The notes below the pieces were generated by a model, which saw nothing but the letters and a program-made list of their open reading frames with translations, ran no database searches and was not told the DNA's origin. 54,023 bases of DNA, from NCBI GenBank assembly GCA_019359745.1, contig JAHHGT010000006.1, positions 217,371 to 271,393 of the forward strand, written 5' to 3'. The position numbers and the translations under genes were made by a program. This stretch comes from Aphanothece saxicola GSE-SYN-MK-01-06B (lineage in GTDB: Bacteria > Cyanobacteriota > Cyanobacteriia > PCC-6307 > Cyanobiaceae). Below are positions 10,108 to 19,186 of the stretch, one piece after another (position 1 is the stretch's first letter; the number at the start of each line of letters is the position of its first letter).

Positions 10108-11386
10108 AGAACTGCTGCCCCTCGACCGAAAGGCCCAGCCGGCGCGACGATGATGGAGTCGCTGTGACGTGACAGCCTCCATCTGTCCAGGTCTGATGAG
10201 AGTGGGTGGTTGTGGTCATGCTCCAGCTCCCTGTTGAGCTGCCCCCAGAGGCGTACGCCCCTGGGGGGCCGAGTGCGGCCTGAGCGTGTTGTACTTGCCA
10301 GCGCAACGATCTGCCAGGATCTGCGCCTCAGGAGCCGTGGTGAACAGCTCGGTGTTGAGGAACTCATCCCGGAAGCGGCCATTGAACGACTCCGCAAAGC
10401 CGTTCTCCCACGGCGATCCTGGCTCGATGTAGGCCGTGCTAGTGGTGTTGCTGGCCTCACTCCAGTCCCTAGAGCCTGTGCAATGAACTCCAGCCCTTTA
10501 TCCGATCGGACGTAGGCCGGTGCCGGGTAGAGGCTTGTCAGCTCCTCCAGCACCGCCACCACATCCTTGGCCTTGCACCGCCTGCCCACCCGGATCGCCA
10601 GGAAGAGGCGGCTGTGCTCGTCGATCACATTCAGGAACTTGAGCCTGCAGCCATCAGCCGTGGCGTCGAACTGGAAGTCCATGGCCCACACCTGGTGGGG
10701 ATGCTGGGCCCGGTGACGCCTCACCGAGCCGTCGGCGGGCCGGGGCCGCTTGCGCTTCCTGGGAGTGGGCCGCTGGAGCCCCTACTCCCGCCAGATCCGT
10801 TGCAACCGCTTGTGGTTAACGTTCCAGCCATCGAGCCGCAGCCGGCGCTACACCAGTCGCCGGCCCCCAGCGCACATGGCGGCGGGCAAGCTCACGGATC
10901 CGTCGGCGCAGTTTCTGCTCCTCGATCGCCGCCGCCGGCACGGGCCGGCGTTGGGTGGTGCGGTTCTGGCCCACCAGACGGCAGGCACGGCGCTGGGACG
11001 CCCGGAATCGTTCCTGCAGAACTGCGACAGCTCTGCAGCGGCGTTCCGGGCTCTGAAGTTTCCCTCGGCCAGCTACTTGAGCATCGCCTTATCCAGCTCA
11101 GCGTCAGCCAGCAAACGCTTGAGCCGATTGTTCTCCTGCTCCAGTTCCTTGAGGCGTTTGGCCTCTGTGGCTTTCATGCCGCCGTAGAGCTGCTGCCAGC
11201 GGTGGAGAGTGGGCGAGGAAACCTCCAGGGTCCTTCAGACGTCGGCGAGAGTCTGGCCCTGGTTGAGGAGCTGCTCAGCAGTGCGCAGCATGCGGATGAT
11301 CTGGTCGGGGGTGTGGCGTTTGCGTTTCATGGGGCTTCTCCTGACCAAGTCTGGCCGGTAGGGAAGCTCTCATAAGGGCTGGTTCA
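10108..11386 (-). mobile_element. Second decayed IS3-family insertion sequence
   Basis: Read on the minus strand. orfA starts at ATG 11330 (MKRKRHTPDQIIRMLR), is stopped by TGA after the words T-L-A-D-V, and continues through E-Q-E-N-N-R-L-K-R-L-L-A-D to another stop. orfB contains HQVWAMDFQFD, N-V-I-D-E-H-S-R and S-D-K-G-L-E-F, again IS3-type DDE motifs, and then shifts frame several times before ending near 10195. The outer end begins TGAACCAGCCCTTATGAGAG at 11386. This element differs from the one at 6171. The left 80 bp occur again, reversed, at 26213. Confidence 0.82.
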
Positions 11387-11505
11387 GTTCCTGGGGTCCT
11401 CGTCAAGGCCAGTGAGGCATCGAAGCGACGACCTCGGGGGGGGGGACACCTGCACAGTTGGTTAACCACGGAGATCGGCCCAGCCTGCCCCTTTCTCATT
11501 CCAAG

Positions 11506-11694
11506 TCACCACCGAAGCCCCACACCAACCGAGACTTTGGGAATGGAGCAGGCCAGTGAGCTGCAAGCGTCCAGGGGGCGGAGCAACTCCTCAGGCTTCC
11601 CAATGAGGACAGTGAAATGCTCGCCTGTCACAGTGTCGATGCGTTCGAGCGGCCGGCCTTCGGCGTCGAGATGCCAGAGGAAGCGGGGCGTAGT
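11506..11694 (-). pseudogene. Degenerate copy of the small protein encoded at 21699-21944
   Basis: The minus strand encodes FLWHLDAEGRPLERIDTVTG, then E-H-F-T-V, and E-E-L-L-R, ending A-C-S-I-P-K-V. The intact homologue at 21699 has YLWHLDTYGWPLERIDTETG and A-C-S-I-R-K-V. Here no start codon is in place before the conserved N-terminus, so it is read as a relic. The two loci also share flanking DNA: the GGTTAACC repeat downstream of the gene and the hairpin element upstream of it. Confidence 0.5.
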
Positions 11695-11868
11695 TTGGAG
11701 AGGGAGAGACTGGGTACAAAGTTCCCTGGGCAGACAGGGAGAGGTTTTCCTCCACTCCACCCCCTCCCCCGGAGCAGGCGATCCCATTGATCCAGTACCC
11801 GGGGACGTGAACGCCGGCTGACCCGGACATGGCGGTACCACCACCAACTCCCATGACCCCAGCTAAAC

Positions 11869-11994
11869 CCGGACGCCCCGGACAGGGCGGACACCCCACC
11901 ATCAGACAATTCATATAATCACCCCTCCGCTCACCTAGCAGAAAACTCTGATGGGGGGGCAGACCACCCGGTCCGGCGTGTCCGGGCTGTCCGT
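11869..11994. repeat. Hairpin element with opposed 9-bp GTCCGG arrays, copy 1
   Basis: The left arm holds CCGGAC at 11869 and 11878 and GCGGAC at 11887, a strict 9-bp period. The right arm holds GTCCGG at 11971 and 11980 and GTCCGT at 11989, again 9 bp apart and in the opposite sense, so the arms can pair. The 78-nt centre contains CCACCATCAGA near the left arm and TCTGATGGGG near the right arm, an inner inverted repeat. The same architecture recurs at 22145 and 26504. Confidence 0.75.
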
Positions 11995-12265
11995 CACAGG
12001 ACTTGGACATCAGAAGGCAGTCGTGGTTTGCTGTGGCCTGACAGCTGAACACGAGTCCGCCACGACGCAGATGCTGCAGGGACCGACCGGCTCTTAGATC
12101 GGCACTAAATGCTTCAAGCAGGGCGGCAGGTGTATCGGATTCCGTCACTGGAAACTCGGCCCGATCCTGAATGAGGGCCCTGAGGGGCAAGAGCCTACCG
12201 ATCCATCCATTACGTGGCAGATCAAAGGACGTGGGGAGTTGAACGATCACAACTTTGCCAGCCAC
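11995..12265 (-). CDS. Hypothetical protein, probably decayed or truncated
   Basis: On the minus strand, ATG 12265 opens a frame whose first 90 residues look protein-like (A-G-K-V-V-I-V-Q-L, later E-A-F-S-A-D-L-R-A-G-R and L-V-F-S-C-Q-A). The frame then runs on through the hairpin element without a stop until 11591, where it no longer looks like protein. I cannot assign a family. I place the functional part before the hairpin and regard it as a remnant truncated by it, or as the end of a relic gene. Confidence 0.25.
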
Positions 12266-12380
12266 CGGCTGGTGAATCGTGGGAGCATGCCTGATGCGAA
12301 TACGATGATGGCCAGTGAGCGGCTCCCCTCCATTACGGACACACCCTTTGGCTAGGCCTCATCAGCAATAAACTTTCCAG

Positions 12381-13091
12381 CTATCCAATTGGAGAGAGCG
12401 AACCTCCGTACAGACCTTTCATGATAAGCGCTATAAGATTCCAATAGAGGAACCATAAGACCATCGACACCAAATAGGCAACTGCTGACCTCGCCTTTGT
12501 AACTTTGTGAATGTGACGGTAAATCTTCCAGCAAATCAAGAACCAGAGAACGCTGACCACAAACCGCACGACCATAGCCAAGAAGAATCCAGTGGCAAGG
12601 ATGGGCGACGATTTCAACAGAAGTTCTAGATCAACTTTTGGAATCACATTTCCAAGACGCCACGCAGTTGCAAGCTGAGCAGAATGCGTCGCCAGGATTC
12701 CAACACCAAGGATGTGCCAAAGTACCAAGAAAAGATAGACTGGACTGACGATATACAAACATGCGCATAGGGTGGATTCATAATCTCCCTTGCCACCGAG
12801 CCACTTAAAAATGATCTGGATAATTCCGGCAAATGTGAGAATAGCGATAGTCCTTAGGATCAGGAGGGACCCTGCAACAGAAACAAAGTCCTGGCCCTTT
12901 AGAAGCAGTGGAGCCTGAAAGGCAAGTCCGATTGCAAGGGTGATCCCATAGAATGAGAATGCCCTATTGAGTCTATCTTGCCTGTCCTCCAGTAATGACA
13001 GCATAGTTCTGACAGGGGATTGAATGATACCCGTTAGAATAGGAAGATATACAAAGAACTCATGCCAGATCAACTCTAACAGCTCTTTCAT
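12381..13091 (-). CDS. Yip1-like polytopic membrane protein of unknown function
   Basis: A 236-residue protein with five or six hydrophobic segments (around residues 48-65, 72-95, 108-132, 158-185 and 200-225). The N-terminal layout, a short soluble part with S-P-V-R-T-M-L-S followed by membrane segments, resembles bacterial Yip1-domain proteins, but the match is by general pattern and not by strict motif. It is clearly lower in GC than the surrounding DNA and stands alone, 300 bp upstream of which (13092-13401) I see no gene. It is likely an imported accessory gene. Confidence 0.55.
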   Translation of the reverse strand: MKELLELIWHEFFVYLPILTGIIQSPVRTMLSLLEDRQDRLNRAFSFYGITLAIGLAFQAPLLLKGQDFVSVAGSLLILRTIAILTFAGIIQIIFKWLGGKGDYESTLCACLYIVSPVYLFLVLWHILGVGILATHSAQLATAWRLGNVIPKVDLELLLKSSPILATGFFLAMVVRFVVSVLWFLICWKIYRHIHKVTKARSAVAYLVSMVLWFLYWNLIALIMKGLYGGSLSPIG

Positions 13092-13401
13092 TTTGAATCT
13101 TCTGTTAATCTATGCTTGCTAGCACTGCAGGATACTGTATTCTCATTGCGGATTGCATTACGTTTTCTGTCTATTTACTTTGGTTGGCAGCTTGTTAGGC
13201 TTGATGCCGCAAGGGATGGCGTGGAATTAACAAACGCTGAACTCACTTCTACATCTTTGTCGAAGCATGTCTGCAGATTGTGAACAAGCAGGTCCTAAGT
13301 AGCCCAACAGAGTTCTTCCTCTAGCGACGGACAGCCATAGCCTTTGGGACTGGCACACGCGAACAATGGCGTTACGTTTTGCCTACCTGGTGTCTATCAC
13401 C

Positions 13402-13768
13402 ATGCCCCTCACCGGACCTGATCTACTTGACAAAGTCAAAGAGCTCGGCGATGCCTCCAAATCCGACTTGGTTTGAGCTGTCGGTTACCTCAGCGTCAAG
13501 AAGGACGGCAGTGAACGGCTGAACTTCACGGCGTTCTATGAGGCCCTGCTTGAGGCCAAGGGCGTGAGCCTTGGAGAGGGTGGCGGCAACGGGAATAGGA
13601 AAGGCCGGTCGCAGCTTGAGCTACGTCGCCACGGTGCAGGGCAACGGAAACCTCCTTGTTGGCAAGGCGTACACCGCCATGCTGGATCTAAAGCTAGGCG
13701 ATGAGTTTGAGATCAAGCTCGGTAGTCAGCAGATCCGGGTGGTTCCGGTGTGTGGGACTGCAGAGTAA
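13402..13768 (+). pseudogene. cyAbrB-type regulator, inactivated paralogue
   Basis: Closely similar at nucleotide level to the intact cyAbrB gene at 24589. ATG 13402 is followed by the same L-T-G-P-D-L-L start, but an in-frame TGA at 13474-13476 replaces an Arg codon, and one extra base near 13595 shifts the frame so that the SpoVT/AbrB-like half is read in the frame of 13571. Two independent lesions make it non-functional. The last residues also differ (short tail without the acidic end). A duplication followed by decay is the simplest reading. Confidence 0.85.
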
Positions 13769-13966
13769 GAGTGAGCTCTAACGCTCTAGAACCGTTGTCC
13801 CTCAACACCTTGTCTCGCATGCCAGCAGGAACTCACTGGCTGAATATAAATATATAGCTAGGCAGTCAATGAAGCATCTGCGCCTAATGGGTATTTACGG
13901 AGCGAGGCGTGACAATTTGCTACCAATGGCCGCCCCAACTCACAGCCTTGCAATAATGACAATCTT

Positions 13967-14605
13967 ATGTTTGTAAACATTGTGACTTCGAAAATGCGTC
14001 AGAGCATTTGCGCCTCGGCATTTCTTGCTTTGACATTTGGCATGAAAAGCGCGGTCGCTCAACCCGCTGTGAAAACTGGTATACAAGGAATAAACGCCAT
14101 TGGGACTGGAATGCCACTACAGGACTTTGGACGGAATCGACGATTCAACTCCTCAGCCTTGGCTGACCTGGATATTCAGCCCTCTTCTATTCTTGGACTT
14201 ACGGTGTCATGTGACAACTACGCAACGGAAGTCATCGTGATGAATAGGGGCCGTTTTACGGCGCCACCTTCTACCGTTATCGTGCTATCAAATGCATTTG
14301 TTGAAAAGCGAAATCCTACTACCGGCATTTTTGAATCATCAAATCTGAGCATCGATGCACGTGGCACCTTAATGACAGCCACTCTCCAGCCTGGACAAAG
14401 CCAATCTCTTGGAGACACTCATGCCATACAACCAAGATCAATATCACCTTCGTATTCAGGTCCTGGCAATTACATAATTACGGTCACAAGCGAGATAGAA
14501 GTTGACCCAGTCTCTCCGCAACGTCCATATGGCCTGATTCCTGAAGAAAGCCAAGCCAACAATAAGATGCTGATCTCGCGAGAGTTTGAATGTATTAGCC
14601 GATAG
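13967..14605 (+). CDS. Secreted CARDB-like protein
   Basis: A 212-residue protein with an N-terminal signal peptide; cleavage probably follows A-V-A before Q-P-A. ATG 13994 (MRQSICASAF) would give a shorter, more typical signal than ATG 13967. The mature part is rich in beta-strand patterns and contains I-V-M-N-R-G-R-F, an A-T-L-Q-P-G-Q-S segment, and near the end E-E-S-Q-A-N-N-K-M, the layout of CARDB domains (Ig-like modules found in secreted adhesion proteins). Only one or two cysteines remain after cleavage. It is lower in GC than average and stands alone next to an IS relic. The function is not known. Confidence 0.55.
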   Translation: MFVNIVTSKMRQSICASAFLALTFGMKSAVAQPAVKTGIQGINAIGTGMPLQDFGRNRRFNSSALADLDIQPSSILGLTVSCDNYATEVIVMNRGRFTAPPSTVIVLSNAFVEKRNPTTGIFESSNLSIDARGTLMTATLQPGQSQSLGDTHAIQPRSISPSYSGPGNYIITVTSEIEVDPVSPQRPYGLIPEESQANNKMLISREFECISR

Positions 14606-14686
14606 TCTTAGCACAGTCAGTCTTCAGCAGATTGCAGAGATTGACATGGCTACGCCCCCCCTTGGGAGAATCCTTGGCCTGGGTAA

Positions 14687-14905
14687 AGTGGTCTGGATTT
14701 TTTTTTAACAGGACCCATCGTAAATCTCTCAGGCTGAGCACCGCTCCTGAGAGGGGCTATCCTCCCTTGAACAAACACCGATCGCACAGTCCCGAGTTCA
14801 AGGTCAGGTCGCCATGGAGCCGATCAGTGGTCGTAAGACGCTCCAGGAGATCGCCGCCGACGGCGCGAGACGCCTGATCCAGGTGAGCCAGTGGGGCAAT
14901 CATTC
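14687..14905 (+). mobile_element. Relic IS3-family 5' end
   Basis: Matches the first 220 bp of the element at 6171: TGGTCTGG, a long T-run, ACAGGACCCATCG, then orfA pieces reading P-E-F-K and E-I-A-A-D with a small deletion that shifts the frame. The match ends at about 14905 and foreign sequence follows. Confidence 0.7.
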
Positions 14906-14959
14906 AGGTTGATGCTGAAGAGCGCGGCGGCCTGGGGCTGATGCTGAACAGGAGTGATG

Positions 14960-15235
14960 AAGAGGTGGGCTGAGCCTGGAATCCCTTGAGCCGGGGAGAT
15001 GCGCCCCCTGTGCACGGAAAGTGTCCTCAGCTCTTCCCACCCAAGTGGTAATGAGTCGATCAAGGACCTCATTCGCCAGCTTCCCGATCGGCCGCAGCGG
15101 AAGGCTGGCTGGGATCCGCTCCTTGATCGACACGTAAACTTAATGAGAGCCGCTGCGCTTCTTTTGACCACGCGTCAAACCTGCAGCAGTTGGCCCATTT
15201 TCGCAGAGGTGGCTGGGTTCTCTGCGAACTCCTAA
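14960..15235 (-). pseudogene. IS5/IS1182-type transposase, N-terminal fragment
   Basis: On the minus strand a frame reads Y-V-S-I-K-E-R-I-P-A-S-L-P-L-R-P-I-G-K, which fits the conserved opening of this transposase group (S-I-E-E-R-I-P-x-x-H-P-L-R-x-I-R-K). A stop lies a few codons upstream, and no core domain follows. A similar fragment with the same upstream DNA is found at 23690-23875. An inverted repeat, TTCGCAGAG and CTCTGCGAA, at 15199-15228 marks its outer end in both copies. Confidence 0.55.
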
Positions 15236-15408
15236 GCCATCACCGCCGGCATGGAAGTCTCCGCTGGTGGACAGCACACCCTGGTGAACACCCGCCGGGA
15301 AAGCTCGCCCCGACCCCGGCCGAAGGCCCCCAGGCGGTCCTGGGCAGACGGGGCACGATGACGACGCTCTGTTCCATTCCAGGCTTCGATCCTCTGCTCC
15401 GGCTGGCC

Positions 15409-17040
15409 TCAGCCCGATGTCCTGCCCCGCAGGATCCGCTCCCCGTCGCGAATGCCCAGCAGCCGGGCCACCGCGAGGAACGTCAATGCGCCTGCCGCCC
15501 CTGCCGCCGCCAGGCGAAGCAGGGCCATCGGCAACGCCTCCGCCAGCTGGAGCGCCCCGCTCACCTGCCAGAGGTTCCACGCCACCAGAGTGGCGACCAG
15601 GCCCGCCAGCGTCTTGGTGAGCAGATCGCCGGTGAGGCCCCACCAGGCGATCCTCCCCAGGACCCGTTCCAGGGCGATGGCCAGCAGCAGGACGGCGAAC
15701 AGATTCACGCCCACCGAGGCCAGCACCAGACCCGGAGCTCCGAAACTTCGCACCAGGGCCGCATCCAGGACCACGTTCAGGACGACGGAGGCCAGGCCGA
15801 CACGGAACGGTGTGGCCCCATCACCCAGCCCGTAGAAGAAGCGCACCATCACGTCGCGCACCAGGCTGGGCACGATGCCGATGCCGTAGATCAGCAGCAG
15901 ACCCGCCACCTGCCGGGTCGATTCCGGGTCGAAGGCTCGCCGCTGATACAGCGTGGCCACCATCGGCTCCGCCAGGGCCGCCACCAGGGCGGCCAGGGGA
16001 ACGGCCACGAACCCGGTGAGGCGCAGGGCCAGCGTCACCCGCTCCCGCAGCTGGGCCGGCTCCTCCCGAGCGGCCAGCCGGGCAAAGGCCGGCAGCAGGG
16101 GGACCAGCAGCATGCTCGCCACCCATCCGCGCGGCGCCTGGACCAGCACCTCCGCATAGCCCAGGGCGGCAGCCACCCCCGGCAGATAGGAGGCGAAGAT
16201 CAGATCCACCGTGGCATTGGCGCTTCCCAGCGCCGTCGTCAGGGTGGCTGGTGCCAGCAGGGCGAGCACCTTCCGCTTCGCCTCCGGGGCTGCGGGGGTC
16301 GTCCCGGAAGGCTGGGGCTGCGCCGGTTCGGCGGCACCGCGTAGACCCCCCACCGCCAGCTGCTGCAGGAGCCACTGCAGCAGGGCTCCGAACACCATGC
16401 CCAGGGCCAGGGTGCGGGACGCGGCCGCCATCCAGGCCGGTGAGCCCGGGGTGAACCAGCGCCCCTGTCCCAACGCCACCGCCGCGGCGGCGATCACCGC
16501 CGTGCTGGAAAGCATCGGGCTGAGCGACGGTAGGGCGTAGACCCCGGCGCTGATCAGGCGGGCCATCCCCACCCCGATCCAGCCGGAGAGCAGCACGATC
16601 GGCGCCATCCAGCGCAGCTGCAAGACCGCCAGCTGGCGCGTCCCGTCGCTGAGCCCCGGCGCCAGCACCGCCAGCAGGGGCCCGGCCGCCAGCACGACCC
16701 CCAGGCTCACGGGCAGCAGCCCCAGGGTCAGGCTGCGCTGGGCCCAGCCGATCAGTCGTTGGTGGTCGAGCCCCTCGTCCTGGCTGAGAACGCTCACCAG
16801 GGCCGATTGCAGTGGACCGTTCTGGCCACCCAGCACCACCAGGAAGAAGCCCGGGATCATCGCGGCGAACGCGAAGGCGTCGGCCACTTCCCCGACGCCG
16901 AACACCGCCGCCACCGCCATGGAGCGTGCCAGCCCCAGCCCCTTGCTGAGGGCCGTGGCGACCCCCACCACCCCGGCGATCCCCAGCAGGGAGCGACGCT
17001 CGCCCACCCCGCTCAGGACCCGCCGTGCCGGCGCCGGCAC
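15409..17040 (-). CDS. murJ: Lipid II flippase MurJ (MviN family)
   Basis: A 543-residue polytopic protein of the MOP superfamily with about 14 membrane segments. It opens with ATALSKGLGLARSMAVAAVF and D-A-F-A-F-A-A-M-I-P-G-F-F-L, followed by GGQNGPLQSALVSVLS, the cyanobacterial form of the MurJ N-terminus. MurJ moves lipid-linked peptidoglycan precursor across the inner membrane. The start is GTG 17040, which overlaps the ligase gene upstream by 28 bp, so the two are probably translated together. A Pro/Ala-rich cytoplasmic loop lies near residues 236-255. It may be the main MurJ of the cell or a dedicated copy; the window cannot say. Confidence 0.92.
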   Translation of the reverse strand: MPAPARRVLSGVGERRSLLGIAGVVGVATALSKGLGLARSMAVAAVFGVGEVADAFAFAAMIPGFFLVVLGGQNGPLQSALVSVLSQDEGLDHQRLIGWAQRSLTLGLLPVSLGVVLAAGPLLAVLAPGLSDGTRQLAVLQLRWMAPIVLLSGWIGVGMARLISAGVYALPSLSPMLSSTAVIAAAAVALGQGRWFTPGSPAWMAAASRTLALGMVFGALLQWLLQQLAVGGLRGAAEPAQPQPSGTTPAAPEAKRKVLALLAPATLTTALGSANATVDLIFASYLPGVAAALGYAEVLVQAPRGWVASMLLVPLLPAFARLAAREEPAQLRERVTLALRLTGFVAVPLAALVAALAEPMVATLYQRRAFDPESTRQVAGLLLIYGIGIVPSLVRDVMVRFFYGLGDGATPFRVGLASVVLNVVLDAALVRSFGAPGLVLASVGVNLFAVLLLAIALERVLGRIAWWGLTGDLLTKTLAGLVATLVAWNLWQVSGALQLAEALPMALLRLAAAGAAGALTFLAVARLLGIRDGERILRGRTSG

Positions 17041-18008
17041 GCCGCCACGATCGCGCCGATCAGATCCTGATAGGTCATGCCCGCCTGGGCCGCCACGCGC
17101 GTCAACGACCGCTGCGGGTGCAGGGTCGCATCGGCGTTGAGATCCAGCAGGTGGGCGGTCCCGGCGGCGTCGATGCGGAAGTCGAAGCTGGCGTAATCGA
17201 GTGGACCGAGCAGCTCCACGAGCCGCAGAACAGCACGGCGCAGGGGCTGCAGGACGGGCTCGTTCAGGTCAACCGCCACCTTGGCCAGGCCGCCCCGACG
17301 CTTGGCCGTCAGATCGAGCAGCCGCTCCCCCAGCGCCGCCCCGTCGGCATCGAGGGTTTCCACAGCGCCCAGCAGAGCGATCCCCTCTCCCCCGTTGCCC
17401 ACAACCCCAACGGTGACCTCCCGCCCGGCGATCAGCTCCTCGCACAGCACAGAGCCACCGAAGTCCTGGTGCAGGCTTTCCACAAGCTCACGCAGGGCCT
17501 TGAGCCCCCAGGAGCGCTCGAAGCGCCGCAGCCCCAGCGAATAACCCTCGCTCGCAGGCTTGAGGATCGAGACCGGCCAGTCTGGCAACGCCTGCACCGG
17601 TTCCGCCGGAGTGATAAGCAGCCAGGAGGGTGTGGCGATACCGGCCCAGAGCATCACGGGCTTGAGCCAGTCCTTGTTGAGGGCCAGCGCCTTGGCGGCC
17701 GCATCGCCACCGGTGTAAGGAATTCCCAGGTGCTCCAGTACCGCCGGGGCGATCGCGGTGCGGCTGCGCGAGAGGGCCCCCACCGAAAGGTTCATCACCA
17801 GATCCGGCCTTTCGCCGGCGCCGGCCATCCCTTGCCGCAACAGGGCTTCCACTCCGCCGAGGCGCTCCACGTCGTGGCCCAGCTGGAGCAGCGCCTCTTC
17901 CACCGCATCGAGTTCCTCCGGCTCACGCCAGTGGTAGTGGGTCTCTTCCCGGGCGGCAGGGGAGGCCAGCAGGTCCTCCCGTGTTTCGTACAGCAGGCCG
18001 ATCCGCAT
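17013..18008 (-). CDS. D-alanine--D-alanine ligase-like ATP-grasp protein
   Basis: A 331-residue ATP-grasp ligase related to Ddl. Visible landmarks: L-G-I-P-Y-T-G-G before the ATP-grasp domain, N-K-D-W-L-K-P (the Ddl D-K-x-x-x-K position), I-L-K-P-A-S-E-G-Y-S-L-G as the ATP-binding loop, C-E-E-L-I-A-G-R-E-V-T-V-G-V, and a metal-binding end reading D-F-R-I-D followed by L-L-D-L-N-A-D. The closing motif of true Ddl (E-x-N-x-x-P-G) is replaced by D-L-N-A-D-A-T-L-H-P, so the second substrate may differ from D-Ala. The ATG at 18008 shares its A with the stop of the radical SAM gene (TGATG), showing tight coupling. Family members join two amino acids or related acids with ATP. Confidence 0.8.
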   Translation of the reverse strand: MRIGLLYETREDLLASPAAREETHYHWREPEELDAVEEALLQLGHDVERLGGVEALLRQGMAGAGERPDLVMNLSVGALSRSRTAIAPAVLEHLGIPYTGGDAAAKALALNKDWLKPVMLWAGIATPSWLLITPAEPVQALPDWPVSILKPASEGYSLGLRRFERSWGLKALRELVESLHQDFGGSVLCEELIAGREVTVGVVGNGGEGIALLGAVETLDADGAALGERLLDLTAKRRGGLAKVAVDLNEPVLQPLRRAVLRLVELLGPLDYASFDFRIDAAGTAHLLDLNADATLHPQRSLTRVAAQAGMTYQDLIGAIVAACRRRHGGS

Positions 18009-19123
18009 CACTGCTGAAGCCAGGTCGTCTCGGGCGTGATCTGGGCGAGGTGAAGGCCTTCGCGTGTGATTCCCCGGCGCACCTGATGCCAGCGGCAGAC
18101 CAACTCGCCATCCCGGCCAGGCAGCTGCCCGATCAATTCCAGCTTGCCATCGGCATGGGTGAGGATGTAGCGGAAGCGCTTCACAGGCCCGTTGCAGCGC
18201 CGGCGCACCGCCTCCACCAGCGCCAGACCGTCGAGGAGCGGCAGCTGGAAATGGGTGGCGTGCTGCACCGGCCGGGGATGGAAGAGGTACTGGGGCAGAA
18301 CGCCGAGGCGATGCAGGCGCTTGAACAGCTCGGTGAGCACGTCGACGTCAGCGTTCACCCCCTTCATCAGGGGGATCTGGGCGGTCAGCAGACAGCCGCT
18401 CTCTCGCAGCGCCTCGATCGCCCGCTCGGCCGCGGGGGTGATCTCGCGCGGGTGATCGAAGTGGCACTGCACCACAATCTGGAAGCGGGTCCGCAGCCGG
18501 TGCAGCAGAGCGAGCAGGGCCGGATCAGTGCTGAAGCGGCTCGGCAGGAAGGCCGGCAGTTTGGTGCTGATGCGCAGCTGCCAGAGATGCCGGATCGGGG
18601 ACAGGGCCTCGAACAATCGCTCCAGACGGCGGGTGCTGCAGATCATCGGGTCGCCCCCCGAGAGCAGCACGTTCTCCACTTCCGGATGGGCGGCCACGTA
18701 GGCGACGGCCGCTTCAAGATCCTCGATCGTCTCCTTGGTCATCACGTCCCGGCTCATCAGCCGCCGGCGAAAGCAGTAGCGGCAGTGGCCGGCACAGGCT
18801 TCGGTGAGCAGGAAGACGGCGGTCTGCTCATACTTGTGCTGCAGACCCGGCACGATCGTGGAGAGTGCTTCTCCGCTGGTGTCGAGGGATCCGTTGGTGC
18901 TGTCCTCCGCGGCGGTGGGCATCAGCAGCTGCCGCAACGGATCGCCGGGATCGTTCCAGTCGATCAGGTCGGCGTAGCCGGTGGGCACCAGGAAGGGAAA
19001 GCGCTCCCGGGCCGCAGCCACCGCCGGCTGATCCGCCTCCGGCAGCCAGGGGCCGGAAGGATCGGCGGCGAGCGCCCGTGCCTGGCGCAGGCCGCTGCTC
19101 AGCTCGTCTTGCCACAAGACCAT
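18008..19123 (-). CDS. KamA-family radical SAM protein (lysine 2,3-aminomutase-like)
   Basis: Radical SAM enzyme with the cluster motif CAGHCRYC (C110, C114, C117 counted from ATG 19123), followed by F-R-R-R and later LSGGDPM, both typical of lysine 2,3-aminomutases and EpmB. Family enzymes use PLP and a 4Fe-4S cluster to move an alpha-amino group to the beta carbon. The usual PLP-lysine site P-G-G-G-G-K is replaced by T-H-A-D-G-K at the matching place, so the lysine may survive without the glycine loop. TTG 19150 is an alternative start. It leads the three-gene minus-strand operon and is divergent, over only 63 bp, from the VanW gene. Confidence 0.85.
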   Translation of the reverse strand: MVLWQDELSSGLRQARALAADPSGPWLPEADQPAVAAARERFPFLVPTGYADLIDWNDPGDPLRQLLMPTAAEDSTNGSLDTSGEALSTIVPGLQHKYEQTAVFLLTEACAGHCRYCFRRRLMSRDVMTKETIEDLEAAVAYVAAHPEVENVLLSGGDPMICSTRRLERLFEALSPIRHLWQLRISTKLPAFLPSRFSTDPALLALLHRLRTRFQIVVQCHFDHPREITPAAERAIEALRESGCLLTAQIPLMKGVNADVDVLTELFKRLHRLGVLPQYLFHPRPVQHATHFQLPLLDGLALVEAVRRRCNGPVKRFRYILTHADGKLELIGQLPGRDGELVCRWHQVRRGITREGLHLAQITPETTWLQQ

Positions 19124-19186
19124 TAGCGGGATGCTAATCCAGTCGTCCAACCCGGCCAGAATGGTGGTTTCAAGGCGCCGTCATCG

